Source: Peribacillus glennii (GTDB taxonomy: Bacteria > Bacillota > Bacilli > Bacillales > DSM-1321). Taken from it: a stretch of 64,000 bases of DNA. The first letter of the stretch is position 1; every line of letters starts with the position of its first letter. The stretch spans positions 1,116,001 to 1,180,000 of the forward strand of contig NZ_QVTD01000003.1 in the NCBI RefSeq assembly GCF_003429105.1, written 5' to 3'. The notes under the pieces were generated by a model, which was given only the letters and a program-made list of their open reading frames with translations, did not search any database and was not told where the DNA came from. The translations under genes were made by a program, and so were the position numbers. Of this stretch, positions 1-9,092 are shown in pieces.

Positions 1-11
1 GCTAAATAAAA

Positions 12-44
12 AAATACCACAGCGCACTTAAGTCTGTGGTATTT
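12..44 (-). terminator. Intrinsic terminator of the permease gene
   Basis: An 11-bp perfect inverted repeat (arms at 12-22 and 34-44) with an 11-nt loop lies directly after the permease stop codon. On the minus strand it is followed by a run of seven T. This is a textbook Rho-independent terminator. Confidence 0.9.
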
Positions 45-64
45 CTCTTATATATATACGTCGA

Positions 65-1357
65 TCAATGAGTAGGAAAGAAGATCATTTGTATCAAGAA
101 TATAACACCGAAGATGAAAATCAACGGATGTACATGCCTGGCTTTACCGCTGAATATTTTCATCAAAGGATACGTAATGAAACCTATTGCGATTCCCGTA
201 GAAATGCTTGAAGTAAGCGGCATGGTGAGGATGATGACAAACGCCGGAAATGCTTCATCGAATTGTTTCCATTTAATCCGGGCCAACCCCTCCATCATAA
301 AGCAACCAACGATAATCAGAACCGGCGCGGTAATTGATGCCAGTGATGATATCGCTGCAATCAATGGTGAAAAGAACATGGATATGGCAAACAATATGGC
401 GACAACCACCGCCGTCAAACCGGTTCTTCCACCGGCTGCAACTCCTGTACTGGATTCCACATAGGCTGAAGAGGGGCTTGTTCCGAAGAGGGATCCTGCC
501 GTTGTGGCGATAGCGTCTGCGAGAAAAGCCATTTTTGCCCTTGGCAATTTTCCGTTTTTCATTAATCCAGCCTGCTCAGTAACCGCAATCATCGTTCCGG
601 TAGTATCAAACAGCGTCACAAGCAAAAATGCGAAAACAACGGCGTAGAGGCTGTTCGAAAAAACGCCTGCAATGTCAATATCGTAAAAGACCGGCTGCGG
701 CGGGGCTGAGATGATTTTGTCAAACTTCAGCAAGTTCATGAAATAGCCGATAACCGCGGTGATCAACATTCCAAAGAATAAAGCGCCCTTAATATTTCTT
801 GCCATTAAGATCAATGTCAGGAATAACCCGATAATGGTTAAAAATGTAACGGGTTCATGCAGGTTGCCCAAGGTGATCATAGTATCCTTATTGGGAACGA
901 CAATGCCGCTTTGCCTTAAGCCAAGAAAAGCAATAAATAAGCCGATCCCTGATGTGATGCCGTATTTTAACGAATCCGGGATGGCGGTAATGATCGTTTC
1001 GCGGAGCTTTGTGACACTTAGGAGAATAAACAATAGTCCCGCAATGAATACCGTTCCGAATACGGTTTGGTATGATAATCCATGGGCCCCGACAACACTT
1101 GCAAAATACGCATTCAGTCCCATGCCGGGCGCAATCGCAATCGGAAGCTTTGCAAAGAATCCCATGATCAATGTGCCGGTTATTACTGCAATGATTGTCG
1201 CCATGAAAACCTGCTCAAACGGAATACCGATCGAGGAAAGGATTGCGGGATTTACAATGATGATATATACCATTGTCAAAAAGGTTGTGACCCCGGCAAA
1301 AACTTCCGTACGGGCTGACGTACCGTGCTCTTTTAAAGCAAAATATCTTTCAAACAT
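65..1357 (-). CDS. NCS2/AzgA-type purine (guanine-hypoxanthine) permease
   Basis: This 430-residue, highly hydrophobic protein is an integral membrane proton symporter of the NCS2 nucleobase permease family, in the branch that holds PbuG and PbuO of Bacillus (guanine/hypoxanthine uptake). Visible family landmarks are APGMGLNAYF (76-85), DTTGT (251-255) and FGTSPSSAYVESSTG (291-305), typical of the AzgA-like branch. A GGGGG ribosome binding site precedes the ATG. It is transcribed alone between its own promoter and terminator. I see no purine riboswitch in front of it, unlike B. subtilis pbuG, so I cannot choose between PbuG and PbuO, and the exact substrate is inferred. Confidence 0.9.
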   Translation of the reverse strand: MFERYFALKEHGTSARTEVFAGVTTFLTMVYIIIVNPAILSSIGIPFEQVFMATIIAVITGTLIMGFFAKLPIAIAPGMGLNAYFASVVGAHGLSYQTVFGTVFIAGLLFILLSVTKLRETIITAIPDSLKYGITSGIGLFIAFLGLRQSGIVVPNKDTMITLGNLHEPVTFLTIIGLFLTLILMARNIKGALFFGMLITAVIGYFMNLLKFDKIISAPPQPVFYDIDIAGVFSNSLYAVVFAFLLVTLFDTTGTMIAVTEQAGLMKNGKLPRAKMAFLADAIATTAGSLFGTSPSSAYVESSTGVAAGGRTGLTAVVVAILFAISMFFSPLIAAISSLASITAPVLIIVGCFMMEGLARIKWKQFDEAFPAFVIILTMPLTSSISTGIAIGFITYPLMKIFSGKARHVHPLIFIFGVIFLIQMIFFPTH

Positions 1358-1411
1358 CTTATATAACCCCCATGTTTGTATAAAAACCGAATAAATAAAA
1401 ATCCACGTATA

Positions 1412-1440
1412 ATAATATTCGTTTTTTCAACTTTAATCAA
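1412..1440 (-). promoter_or_regulatory. Sigma-A promoter of the purine permease
   Basis: On the minus strand TTGATT and TATTAT are separated by exactly 17 bp, about 55 bp ahead of the permease start. The match to the vegetative consensus is good. No purine riboswitch core is visible between this site and the gene. Confidence 0.6.
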
Positions 1441-1487
1441 CAACCATTTTCCGATTTTCTTTATTTTTCTCTACCAAACAGTTCTTA

Positions 1488-1536
1488 GCAAATGAAAAAT
1501 CACATGGATCATTGATCCATGTGATTTTTCATTTGC
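1488..1536 (-). terminator. 24-bp perfect palindrome ending sigF
   Basis: The arms 1488-1511 and 1513-1536 are perfect reverse complements of 24 bp around a single central base. One arm encodes the last eight residues and the stop codon of SigF. Inside each arm an A5/T5 tract flanks the GC-richer core, which gives the layout of a bidirectional intrinsic terminator. It closes the spoIIA operon on the minus strand. Confidence 0.75.
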
Positions 1537-2267
1537 TGCAGTATCTTTTTTTCCAGCCTGGATACCTGGACCTGGGAAATTCCCAGGCGAACCGCTACCT
1601 CCGATTGGGTCTGGTCTTTATAGTATCTGAGATATACAATGAGCCTTTCCCGTTCATCCAATTCCGAAATGGCCTCTTTGAGCGTGATTTTATCAAACCA
1701 TTTCGATTCATTCGTATCGGCGATTTGATCAAGCAGCGTGATTGGGTCGCCATCATTTTCATATACGGTTTCATGGATGGAAGATGGGCTGCGGCTTGCT
1801 TCCTGTGCCATGATGATTTCCTCCGGCGAGAGTTCGAGATGTTCCGACAGTTCATTCACGGTCGGCACCCTGCCAAGCGTTTTAGATAAATCTTCCTTTG
1901 CCCTCCGGATTTTATTCGCCATCTCTTTTAAGGATCGGCTGACTTTCACCGTTCCGTCATCACGGATAAACCGCTGGATTTCGCCGATGATCATCGGCAC
2001 TGCATATGTTGAGAACTTAACTTCAAAGGACAGGTCAAATTTATCGACTGATTTTAATAATCCGATACATCCAATCTGGTATAGGTCATCAGGTTCATAG
2101 CCTCTGTTCAAGAAGCGCTGGACAACTGACCAAACCAGTCTCAAATTGCTTTTTACAATCTTGTCTCTTGCTTCCTGGTCCCCACTCTGGCTGCGACGGA
2201 TTAAATTCCGTAGTTCATCATCTTTTAAATGGACCTGGCTTTTCGTGTTTTTAACCTCCACATCCAT
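1509..2267 (-). CDS. sigF: RNA polymerase sigma-F factor (forespore)
   Basis: This is the first forespore-specific sigma factor, active early after septation and held inactive by the anti-sigma factor SpoIIAB. The 252-residue protein has region 2 (NRGYEPDDLYQIG, KFSTYAVPMIIGEIQRFIRD) and a C-terminal region 4 helix-turn-helix (QTQSEVAVRLGISQVQVSRL), closely matching B. subtilis SigF. I place the start at the ATG at 2267, eight bases after GGGAG; a TTG six bases upstream sits too close to that site. It is the last gene of spoIIAA-spoIIAB-sigF, and its stop codon lies within a strong palindrome. Confidence 0.97.
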   Translation of the reverse strand: MDVEVKNTKSQVHLKDDELRNLIRRSQSGDQEARDKIVKSNLRLVWSVVQRFLNRGYEPDDLYQIGCIGLLKSVDKFDLSFEVKFSTYAVPMIIGEIQRFIRDDGTVKVSRSLKEMANKIRRAKEDLSKTLGRVPTVNELSEHLELSPEEIIMAQEASRSPSSIHETVYENDGDPITLLDQIADTNESKWFDKITLKEAISELDERERLIVYLRYYKDQTQSEVAVRLGISQVQVSRLEKKILQQMKNHMDQ

Positions 2268-2280
2268 ATGCAAAACTCCC

Positions 2281-2721
2281 TTAATTTGCCAAAGCTTTAC
2301 TTTTTGTTAAATGCTTTTTTAATCGTATGATGGTCCCTTCGCCTTTATGGGAAATGACCTGCATTTCATCCATAAAGTTTTCCATAATTGTAAACCCCAT
2401 GCCGGAGCGCTCCAGTTCCGGTTTTGTCGTATATAATGGCTGGATGGCTTCATCGACGTCGTCAATTCCAACGCCTTCATCCTTGATTGTCAATTCAACT
2501 AGATCCCCTTGAATTGCCACTGAAATATAGACAATCCCCTCGGCATCGTTTTCATAACCATGAATAATCGAATTTGTGACAGCTTCAGATACGACTGTTT
2601 TTATCTCAGTCAATTCATCCAAAGTAGGGTCAAGCTGGGCAATAAAGGCTGCCACTGTAACGCGGGCAAAAGATTCATTCTGGCTCAATGCCGAAAATTG
2701 CATTTCCATCTTATTTTTCAT
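2281..2721 (-). CDS. spoIIAB: Anti-sigma F factor and SpoIIAA kinase
   Basis: SpoIIAB binds and inhibits sigma F and phosphorylates SpoIIAA on serine with ATP. The 146-residue protein shows the GHKL ATPase boxes: the N box with Asn50 ([11 protein letters not shown]), the G1 box DEGVGI (81-86) and the G2 box GMGF (107-110). Length and sequence agree with the B. subtilis protein. It lies two bases after spoIIAA and 13 bases before sigF, so the three genes form one transcript. Confidence 0.97.
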   Translation of the reverse strand: MKNKMEMQFSALSQNESFARVTVAAFIAQLDPTLDELTEIKTVVSEAVTNSIIHGYENDAEGIVYISVAIQGDLVELTIKDEGVGIDDVDEAIQPLYTTKPELERSGMGFTIMENFMDEMQVISHKGEGTIIRLKKHLTKSKALAN

Positions 2722-2723
2722 AT

Positions 2724-3074
2724 CTACGCAACCCCCAATCTTTGTAAAGCGTTTTTCTCGGAAAGTTCCAATTTGATGATCTTAAACAATCCTGACATTT
2801 CGAACAACCGCTTTATTGAAGGAGAGATTGCGCAGACAACCATTTCGCCGTGATTTTGCTTGATTTGCTTATACCGGCCGAGAATGACCCCGAGCCCTGA
2901 GCTGTCCATAAAAGTAAGCTCTTCCAGGTTCAAAATAATATGTTTAACGCCATCCTTTTCAATTGCTGCACTGGCTAGATTTTTCAGTTCTTCAGCAGTG
3001 TGATGATCCAGCTCCCCATTTAACCGTATGCAGAGGACATCATGTTTGGCTTCCATTTCAATAGCAAGACTCAC
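2724..3074 (-). CDS. spoIIAA: Anti-sigma F factor antagonist
   Basis: A 116-residue STAS-domain protein. In its unphosphorylated form it binds SpoIIAB and so frees sigma F in the forespore; SpoIIE dephosphorylates it. The conserved MDSSG motif places the phosphorylated residue at Ser58, the same number as in B. subtilis. The start is a GTG nine bases after AAGGAGG. It is the first gene of the sigma F operon and is preceded by a sigma-H type promoter. Confidence 0.97.
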   Translation of the reverse strand: MSLAIEMEAKHDVLCIRLNGELDHHTAEELKNLASAAIEKDGVKHIILNLEELTFMDSSGLGVILGRYKQIKQNHGEMVVCAISPSIKRLFEMSGLFKIIKLELSEKNALQRLGVA

Positions 3075-3109
3075 TATATACAGCCTCCTTATCTGTCGTA
3101 TAATGAGTC

Positions 3110-3139
3110 AAATTCGCTTTTTCCGCTGCAATTTCCTTC
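3110..3139 (-). promoter_or_regulatory. Sigma-H promoter of the spoIIA operon
   Basis: On the minus strand GAAGGAAAT and AGCGAATTT are separated by 12 bp. Both fit the sigma-H consensus (RNAGGAWWW and RNNGAATWW) fully, and the -10 ends about 35 bp before spoIIAA. In B. subtilis this operon is transcribed by sigma-H under Spo0A control. Confidence 0.85.
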
Positions 3140-3409
3140 CTGGCGACAAAACTAGTGCTCATTCGCCGTAAGTAGTTTCGGTTTATGGATATTTGACAGC
3201 AGATTACTTAAGTAGATCCAATTGAATTATAGCCATTGATAATATTTTGCTTCATTAATGTGACACCAGCGCCACATGCCTCCTTTTCAGCAAAGCTGAA
3301 AGATTGCTCCTGCTGCATGGGCCGATAGAAAGCTCCATTGTCGTCATCCTGTGTAGCGGGAGCTTAAATGGGCCAAATAAAAACAACACTGTTTTTCAAT
3401 TCTTAGTTC
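3140..3409 (-). other. dacF-spoIIAA intergenic region
   Basis: These 270 bases hold no convincing gene. Visible items are a short A5/T5 hairpin just after dacF (3378-3396), which may be its terminator, and a 7-bp stem with a three-base loop at 3285-3301. The separation suggests dacF is not co-transcribed efficiently with spoIIA except by readthrough. Confidence 0.4.
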
Positions 3410-4579
3410 TTATTTCGTTTGCGTAAACATGCCGAACGAACGCTTAAACATCTGCCACCAGCTAGCCTTATCGATATTTTCCTTTGCGACTATCGGCGAA
3501 TTTACCAATGTCTTTCCATCTTTCATTACTTTGAAGGTACCGATTTTATCTCCCTGTTTAATCGGGGCATTCAAATTCTTATCCATTTTAATCGTTTTGG
3601 TAAAGTCCTTTGAACTTCCCCCTCTTTTTGTCAAAAGGGATATCGGCTCGCTCGTAATACCGGTCACTGTTTTCTTGTTCCCTTTATTTACATGGACAGA
3701 TTCCAATACGACACCACGTTTATAAATAGGGTGTGTCATATATTGTGAAAAGGCATAATCCAGCATTTTGGTTACCTGTGCGTTTCTATCTTTCGGTGTA
3801 GGCGCACCCATTACCACTGCAATGACACGCATATCACCTTTTTTTGCAGTCGCTGTCAGGCAGTATTTCGCTTCATTTGTAAAACCTGTCTTCAGCCCGT
3901 CAACTCCCGGATAAAATTTAACAAGCCTGTTTGTGTTTACTAGCCAGAACTTTTTGTCAGTATCTTCACGCAGGTATGCCTCATAAGTGCCTGTGAACCG
4001 TGTGATATCATCGTATTTAAGCAGTTCTTTCGCCATGATGGCCATATCGCGGGATGTGCTGTAATGGTCGTTAACAGGCAGTCCTGTTGCGTTCTGGAAC
4101 TTTGTATTTTTAAGTCCAAGGTCCGCGGCTTTTTGATTCATTTTTTTCACGAATTCTTCATGTGACCCCGCAATTCTTTCAGCCATTGCCACGGATGCGT
4201 CATTGCCAGACCCGATCGCAATGCCCTGCATCATTTGTTCAACGGTCATCTCTTCCCCCGGCTCAAGGAATATTTGCGATCCACCCATTGAGGCGGCATA
4301 TTCACTTGTGCGGACTTTCTCATCGAATTTAAGCTCGCCTTTATCCAATGCCTCCATGATCAAAAGCATCGTCATGATCTTTGTCATGCTTGCGGGAGGG
4401 AGTTCCTGTTTCGAATTCTTTTCATACAAAACCGCCCCCGTATCTCTTTCTATCAATATGGCGGATCTCGCATTTTCAGCCAGATCGGCACCCTTTTTTT
4501 CCGCGGCCTCCGCTTGCGGAACAATGACACATGCAGCAACCATTAATGAGAAGCAAAATATAAGAAACCGCTTGATCAT
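3410..4579 (-). CDS. dacF: D-alanyl-D-alanine carboxypeptidase DacF
   Basis: A low-molecular-mass penicillin-binding protein (peptidase S11) that trims the terminal D-Ala of peptidoglycan stem peptides, in sporulation acting on the forespore side. The 389-residue precursor has a signal peptide ending near AEA (24-26), the SxxK motif with Ser64 and Lys67, SGN at 124-126 and KTG at 230-232, and a C-terminal PBP5-type beta domain. The start follows AAAGGAGG. The location directly upstream of spoIIAA is diagnostic for dacF. I could not identify a convincing sigma-F/G promoter by eye. Confidence 0.95.
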   Translation of the reverse strand: MIKRFLIFCFSLMVAACVIVPQAEAAEKKGADLAENARSAILIERDTGAVLYEKNSKQELPPASMTKIMTMLLIMEALDKGELKFDEKVRTSEYAASMGGSQIFLEPGEEMTVEQMMQGIAIGSGNDASVAMAERIAGSHEEFVKKMNQKAADLGLKNTKFQNATGLPVNDHYSTSRDMAIMAKELLKYDDITRFTGTYEAYLREDTDKKFWLVNTNRLVKFYPGVDGLKTGFTNEAKYCLTATAKKGDMRVIAVVMGAPTPKDRNAQVTKMLDYAFSQYMTHPIYKRGVVLESVHVNKGNKKTVTGITSEPISLLTKRGGSSKDFTKTIKMDKNLNAPIKQGDKIGTFKVMKDGKTLVNSPIVAKENIDKASWWQMFKRSFGMFTQTK

Positions 4580-4840
4580 ACAAACCCCTCCTTTTTGAAT
4601 GCACGACTTTCTTCCACCATTCTTCCTACATCAGGAAAATGCCGGAAAGGATAAGTCCAATTGGCAATCTTAATCGGCAGAAAAAAAAACTCTGCTGTAA
4701 AATTGCACGATACTGCTAACAGCATTTCCAGAGAAGCCATATTTATACAAATTTAAATGTTAAAAAGGAGAAATAATTTTAGACAAAGAATATATATAGG
4801 GAATCCGTTCATATCAAGTTTAAGTAGAGGTGAAGACAAA

Positions 4841-5209
4841 GTGGCTTTTTCGATTTTAGGCATCGATCACGTCCAGCTTGCCGCCCCGAAAAATTCCGAG
4901 GGAGAAGCAAGGCGATTTTATGGGGAAGTTTTGGGCTTTAAAGAGCTGACGAAACCGGAGAACCTCCAGAAAAACGGGGGGTGCTGGTTTTCAGGCGGGA
5001 CCATGGAATTGCATATAGGCATAGAGGAACCTTTCACTCCTGCCAAAAAAGCCCATCCAGCCATAAGGGTTGGGAATTTGCAGGAATTCAGGCGGCATCT
5101 GGAGAATAATGGAGTGAAAACCCGGGACGAGCAGCCGTTGCCGGATGCACTTAGGTTCTATATTGAGGATCCGTTCGGAAACCGGATTGAAATACTGGAA
5201 AGACTATAG
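4841..5209 (+). CDS. VOC-fold (glyoxalase/dioxygenase-like) protein
   Basis: A 122-residue single-domain protein of the vicinal oxygen chelate superfamily. It has the two paired beta-alpha-beta-beta-beta modules: an N-terminal IDHVQLAAP with a metal-ligand type His, ELHIG in the middle, and FYIEDPFGNRIEIL at the end with the usual Glu. I chose the GTG start at 4841, seven bases after AGAGGTGA; the open frame upstream is unlike the family. The substrate cannot be told from the sequence. It stands alone on the plus strand between divergent dacF and convergent pdp. Confidence 0.8.
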   Translation: MAFSILGIDHVQLAAPKNSEGEARRFYGEVLGFKELTKPENLQKNGGCWFSGGTMELHIGIEEPFTPAKKAHPAIRVGNLQEFRRHLENNGVKTRDEQPLPDALRFYIEDPFGNRIEILERL

Positions 5210-5231
5210 AAAACTCGCTGATTGGCGAGAC
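5210..5231. repeat. Short repeat copy, also near 16608
   Basis: The stretch GAAAACTCGCTGATTGGC after the VOC gene recurs with one change at 16608-16631. Here it folds into a 5-bp stem (CTCGC/GCGAG). It looks like a fragment of a dispersed repeat. Confidence 0.45.
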
Positions 5232-5277
5232 TTGTAACTTGTGCTGAAAAGAAGGTTTTTATTTTTTCTGCATAGGT

Positions 5278-5325
5278 AAAAAAGCTGATTCAAATGGATA
5301 TTACTCCGCTAAAATCAGCTTTTTT
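5278..5325. terminator. Bidirectional terminator between VOC gene and pdp
   Basis: A 13-bp perfect inverted repeat (5278-5290 and 5313-5325) has A6 at one end and T6 at the other. It sits between two converging genes and would stop transcription from both sides. Confidence 0.85.
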
Positions 5326-5331
5326 GGATCA

Positions 5332-6636
5332 CTATGCCATGATTTCTTTATAAATGAGTGTCGGCTTTTCGACTCTCCCGCTTGAAATTATGATATTTTC
5401 ATACAGCTTTTCTTTTACTTCATCCACATTTTCGAAATTGCTGTAAATGGTAACCAATGAATCACCTTTTTTCACTTCATCGCCAATTTTTTTCCGCAAA
5501 ACCAGACCCACTGCCAGGTCGATCACCGAATCCTTTGTGGCGCGTCCTGCTCCAAGCAGCATGGCAGCCGTCCCGACCTCGTCCGCTGTGATTTCGGATA
5601 CGAAACCATCCTGTTTAGCTTCAAGCTCACATGTATATTTCGCTTGAGGCAATCTTGAAGGATCGTCCACAACTTTCGCGTCCCCTCCCTGGGACTCCAG
5701 GAATACTTTGAAAGCGCGCAAAGCCGAGCCGTTTTCAATGGCTTGTTTAAGCAATGACCGGGCTTCCGTGAGGTTATTTGCTTTTTTGCCTAGCAACACC
5801 ATATGGCTTCCGAGTGTAAGCGATAGCTCTGTCAGGTCGCTTGGGCCTTCCCCCTTAAGCGTATCTATGGCTTCCTTTACTTCGAGTGCGTTTCCAATTG
5901 CATAGCCCAGAGGCTGGCTCATATCGGAGATCACTGCCATCGTGTTGCGGCCGACATTGTTCCCGATGTTTACCATCGCCCGGGCCAGTTCCTCCGACTC
6001 GAGAAGGGTTTTCATGAATGCCCCGGCGCCTGTTTTTACATCTAGTACAATGGCATCTGCACCGGCGGCAATCTTCTTGCTCATGATGGAGCTTGCGATC
6101 AGCGCGATGTTATCCACTGTGGCGGTTACGTCACGCAACGCATAGAGCTTCTTATCGGCAGGCGTCAAATTTCCGCTCTGGCCGATGACAGCAAGCTTGT
6201 GTTTGTTTACTAAATCAATAAATTGTTCATTTTCAATTTCCACATGGAAACCTGCAACTGACTCCAGTTTATCAATTGTTCCCCCTGTATGGCCCAGGCC
6301 TCGGCCTGACATTTTTGCCACAGGAACCCCCACGGAAGCAACAAGCGGGCCAAGCACCAGGGTAGTCGTATCGCCTACTCCCCCGGTACTGTGTTTATCT
6401 ACTTTAATTCCTTCAATTGCCGAAAGGTCTATTTTATCCCCGGATTCCACCATAGCCATTGTTAACTCGGCCCGTTCCCGTTCCGTCATCCCTTTAAAAT
6501 AAATGGCCATCGAAAGGGCACTCATCTGGTAATCCGGGATGGAACCATCCGTAAATCCTTCAATGATAAATTGAATTTCCGCCTCAGATAACTCCAAGCC
6601 GTCTCGTTTTTTCTCGATTAAATCCACCATTCTCAT
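5332..6636 (-). CDS. pdp: Pyrimidine-nucleoside phosphorylase
   Basis: The enzyme splits thymidine, deoxyuridine and uridine with phosphate into base and (deoxy)ribose-1-phosphate in pyrimidine salvage. The 434-residue sequence carries KHSTGGVGD (81-89) for phosphate binding and the family signature [16 protein letters not shown] (110-125), and ends in the C-terminal alpha/beta domain. Length equals B. subtilis Pdp and the MRMVDLI start is conserved. It follows pupG and deoB in the same direction; deoB can isomerise the sugar phosphate that both phosphorylases release. Confidence 0.96.
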   Translation of the reverse strand: MRMVDLIEKKRDGLELSEAEIQFIIEGFTDGSIPDYQMSALSMAIYFKGMTERERAELTMAMVESGDKIDLSAIEGIKVDKHSTGGVGDTTTLVLGPLVASVGVPVAKMSGRGLGHTGGTIDKLESVAGFHVEIENEQFIDLVNKHKLAVIGQSGNLTPADKKLYALRDVTATVDNIALIASSIMSKKIAAGADAIVLDVKTGAGAFMKTLLESEELARAMVNIGNNVGRNTMAVISDMSQPLGYAIGNALEVKEAIDTLKGEGPSDLTELSLTLGSHMVLLGKKANNLTEARSLLKQAIENGSALRAFKVFLESQGGDAKVVDDPSRLPQAKYTCELEAKQDGFVSEITADEVGTAAMLLGAGRATKDSVIDLAVGLVLRKKIGDEVKKGDSLVTIYSNFENVDEVKEKLYENIIISSGRVEKPTLIYKEIMA

Positions 6637-6751
6637 TTCCTATCACCCTTTTTGAAGGTATTCACGCCATCTGAGGTATAAATTTTTCTGTTTTATCCGG
6701 GGGAAAGATTCCCCACTTCAAAAAATCGTTAGTCCTTAAGTGGCGGGCAGT

Positions 6752-7564
6752 TCAAATTTCTCTGACGATTTCTTTAATAAAGCTCAAAAAGCTGGATTTT
6801 ACCTTTTCTGTCGTTTCAATTACTTCTTCATGGGACAGCGGCTGATCTAGAATTCCGGCCGCCATGTTCGTGATGCAGGAAATGCCAAGGACCTTCATGC
6901 CTGAGTGCCTTGCGACAATGACTTCCGGTACGGTCGACATTCCGACCGCATCCCCGCCCAATATTCTTGCGAGCTTCACTTCTGAGGGGGTTTCATAGGT
7001 GGGCCCGGAATTACCCACATATATTCCTTCTTTTAAGTCAATATTCAGTTTGCCCGCAATCTTCTTGGCTACAGCTTGCAAAACCCTGCTATAGGCTTCC
7101 GACATATCCGGAAAACGCGGGCCGAATCGGTCATCATTCGGTCCGATCAACGGATTGGTTCCCGTATTGTTAATATGGTCGGTGATCAGCATCAGATCGC
7201 CAGCTTTAAACCCCTCATTTACGCCTCCCGCCGCGTTCGTAACAATAAGCGTTTCAACGCCCAAAAGCTTCATCACCCGCACCGGGAATGTGACCTTATC
7301 CATGGAGTAGCCCTCGTAGAAATGGAACCTCCCCTGCATGGCCACAACCAATTTTCCGCTAAGCTCTCCAATGACTAACTGTCCTGCATGCCCCGCAACC
7401 GTTGACACCGGAAAATCAGGAATATCGTGATAAGGGATTTTTACCGGATTTTCAATTTCGTCGGCAAGCACTCCAAGCCCGGAGCCCAAAATCAGTCCTA
7501 TTTCCGGCTTGCCATTCAGCTTTCCTTCTATAAATGAAACGGCTTTTGCTAATTTCTCAAACAT
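6752..7564 (-). CDS. pupG: Purine-nucleoside phosphorylase (PNP, trimeric type)
   Basis: It cleaves guanosine and inosine nucleosides with phosphate. The 270-residue protein is of the trimeric PNP type: GSGLG (27-31), TNAAGG (109-114), GPTYET (187-192) and the base-binding Asn in TNMAAG (about 233). The gene begins 13 bases after deoB, so the two are surely cotranscribed. A gap of 115 bases to pdp contains a 6-bp stem (GGGGAA/TTCCCC) without a T run, which may modulate expression rather than stop it. Confidence 0.95.
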   Translation of the reverse strand: MFEKLAKAVSFIEGKLNGKPEIGLILGSGLGVLADEIENPVKIPYHDIPDFPVSTVAGHAGQLVIGELSGKLVVAMQGRFHFYEGYSMDKVTFPVRVMKLLGVETLIVTNAAGGVNEGFKAGDLMLITDHINNTGTNPLIGPNDDRFGPRFPDMSEAYSRVLQAVAKKIAGKLNIDLKEGIYVGNSGPTYETPSEVKLARILGGDAVGMSTVPEVIVARHSGMKVLGISCITNMAAGILDQPLSHEEVIETTEKVKSSFLSFIKEIVREI

Positions 7565-7577
7565 ATCACTGTTCTCC

Positions 7578-8765
7578 TTACTTCATATCTCCTAAAATGC
7601 TTTTGCCGAAAGATGGCATTTTTACATCAAAATTAGCTGCGACAGTAGCCCCGACGTCTGCAAATGTGTCACGGACCGGGATTTCTTTGCCCTCCCCAAA
7701 ACGCTTGGAATAGACAAGCAGCGGCACGTATTCACGTGTATGGTCCGTACCGTGATGGACCGGGTCGTTTCCATGGTCAGCGGTAATGATCAAAAGATCG
7801 TCCTCCGTTAATTTTTCAAGTACCTCTGGCATCCGTGCATCAAATTCCTCGAGCGCCTTTCCATAGCCTTGCGGGTCGCGGCGATGGCCATACAATGCAT
7901 CGAAATCGACAAGGTTCAAAAAGCTTAATCCGGTAAAATCCATGTCGATTGTTTGGAGCAGTTTGTCCATGCCATCCATATTGGATACCGTCCGCAATGA
8001 TTCGGTCACACCCTCGCCATCATATATATCGGAGATTTTCCCGATGGCCAGTACATCGTATCCCGCATCATTCAGCTCATTCATAACCGTTCTGTCAAAT
8101 GGCTTTAAAGCGTAATCATGCCGGTTTGCGGTCCTCTTGAAGTTTCCGGGCTCCCCGATAAACGGGCGCGCTATCACGCGTCCCACCTTAAATTCGTCGG
8201 CCATGGTGATCTCGCGGGCAATTTCACAAATTTTATATAATTCTTCTAAAGGCACGATATCTTCATGGGCGGCAATCTGCAGAACCGAGTCAGCAGATGT
8301 ATATACGATCAACGCGCCCGTATCCATATGAGTCGCACCAAGCTCGTCAAGGATTTCAGTACCGCTGGCCGGCTTGTTCCCGATGATGCTCCTGCCGGTT
8401 TTGCCCTGCAGCTCCTGGATCAGAAGTTCGGGAAATCCATTCGGGAATGTCATGAACGGTGTGCTGATATTAAGGCCCATAATCTCCCAATGCCCGGTCA
8501 TTGTATCCTTGCCTCTTGAAGCCTCTTTCATCTTTGTATAATAGGCAGCCGGGCGCCCGGCCTTTTCGACTCCTTTTATTTCACGGATATTGCTTAAACC
8601 CATATTTCCTAAATTGGGCATATTCAATCCATTCATTTTTTCAGCAATATGGCCCAGTGTGTCGGCACCCTGGTCGCCAAACAGGTCGGCATCCGGCGCT
8701 TCCCCGATCCCGACAGAGTCCATCACAATTAAAAAGATTCGTTTAAAACGTGAATTTTCCTGCAT
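7578..8765 (-). CDS. deoB: Phosphopentomutase
   Basis: DeoB (Drm in B. subtilis) interconverts ribose-1-phosphate and ribose-5-phosphate, feeding nucleoside sugars into the pentose phosphate pathway. The 395-residue protein belongs to the alkaline phosphatase superfamily: [11 protein letters not shown] (16-26) provides a metal ligand, [10 protein letters not shown] lies centrally, and TADHGND plus [12 protein letters not shown] near 335-350 complete the two-metal site. The start follows GGAGGG. It is the first gene of deoB-pupG-pdp. Confidence 0.96.
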   Translation of the reverse strand: MQENSRFKRIFLIVMDSVGIGEAPDADLFGDQGADTLGHIAEKMNGLNMPNLGNMGLSNIREIKGVEKAGRPAAYYTKMKEASRGKDTMTGHWEIMGLNISTPFMTFPNGFPELLIQELQGKTGRSIIGNKPASGTEILDELGATHMDTGALIVYTSADSVLQIAAHEDIVPLEELYKICEIAREITMADEFKVGRVIARPFIGEPGNFKRTANRHDYALKPFDRTVMNELNDAGYDVLAIGKISDIYDGEGVTESLRTVSNMDGMDKLLQTIDMDFTGLSFLNLVDFDALYGHRRDPQGYGKALEEFDARMPEVLEKLTEDDLLIITADHGNDPVHHGTDHTREYVPLLVYSKRFGEGKEIPVRDTFADVGATVAANFDVKMPSFGKSILGDMK

Positions 8766-9092
8766 GTGTATCCCTCCAATTTATTGTTCATTTCTAGCTC
8801 TATAATGTTTCATTTTACCCCCAAAAAAGCCAAATAATCTTTAAACATATGTAAAAGGGTTTGAAGTCAGAAGTCTGACATCTATAGTGTAATCGATTGA
8901 ATCTCCTGAAGACAATTATAAATTGCCCAATATTTGTTGATCAGTTTAAGTTGAATATTTATGATCTTCAAGCTGTTCATTTTTGTCCCGAATTCATCAT
9001 GCCAGAATAAAAAGCTGGCAGAATAAGCAATCCTTGCAGCTCACTCTTTAAACCAGCTCCTTTAATATGTTATCTATTAATCTATTTTTTCA
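8766..9092. other. deoB-xerD intergenic region
   Basis: These 327 bases hold no gene. On the minus strand a 6-bp stem (arms at 9013-9018 and 9053-9058) followed by TTTTATT could be the xerD terminator. A 14-base palindrome GTCAGAAGTCTGAC lies ahead of deoB at about 8867-8880 and could be an operator. No clear catabolite (cre) site or promoter was found by eye. Confidence 0.4.

Noticed and set aside
114-1394. Plus-strand open frames across the permease gene, and similar opposite-strand frames elsewhere
   Set aside because: They are the reverse-frame shadows of strongly supported genes and have no ribosome sites or family features.
1358-1487. Purine riboswitch in front of the purine permease
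   Set aside because: The conserved core (ATATGG and GTTTCTACC-type loops) is not present on the minus strand in this leader.
3208-3366. A 52-codon stop-free stretch on the minus strand between dacF and spoIIAA
   Set aside because: It has no start codon with a ribosome site and no recognisable motif; a stretch of this length is expected by chance.
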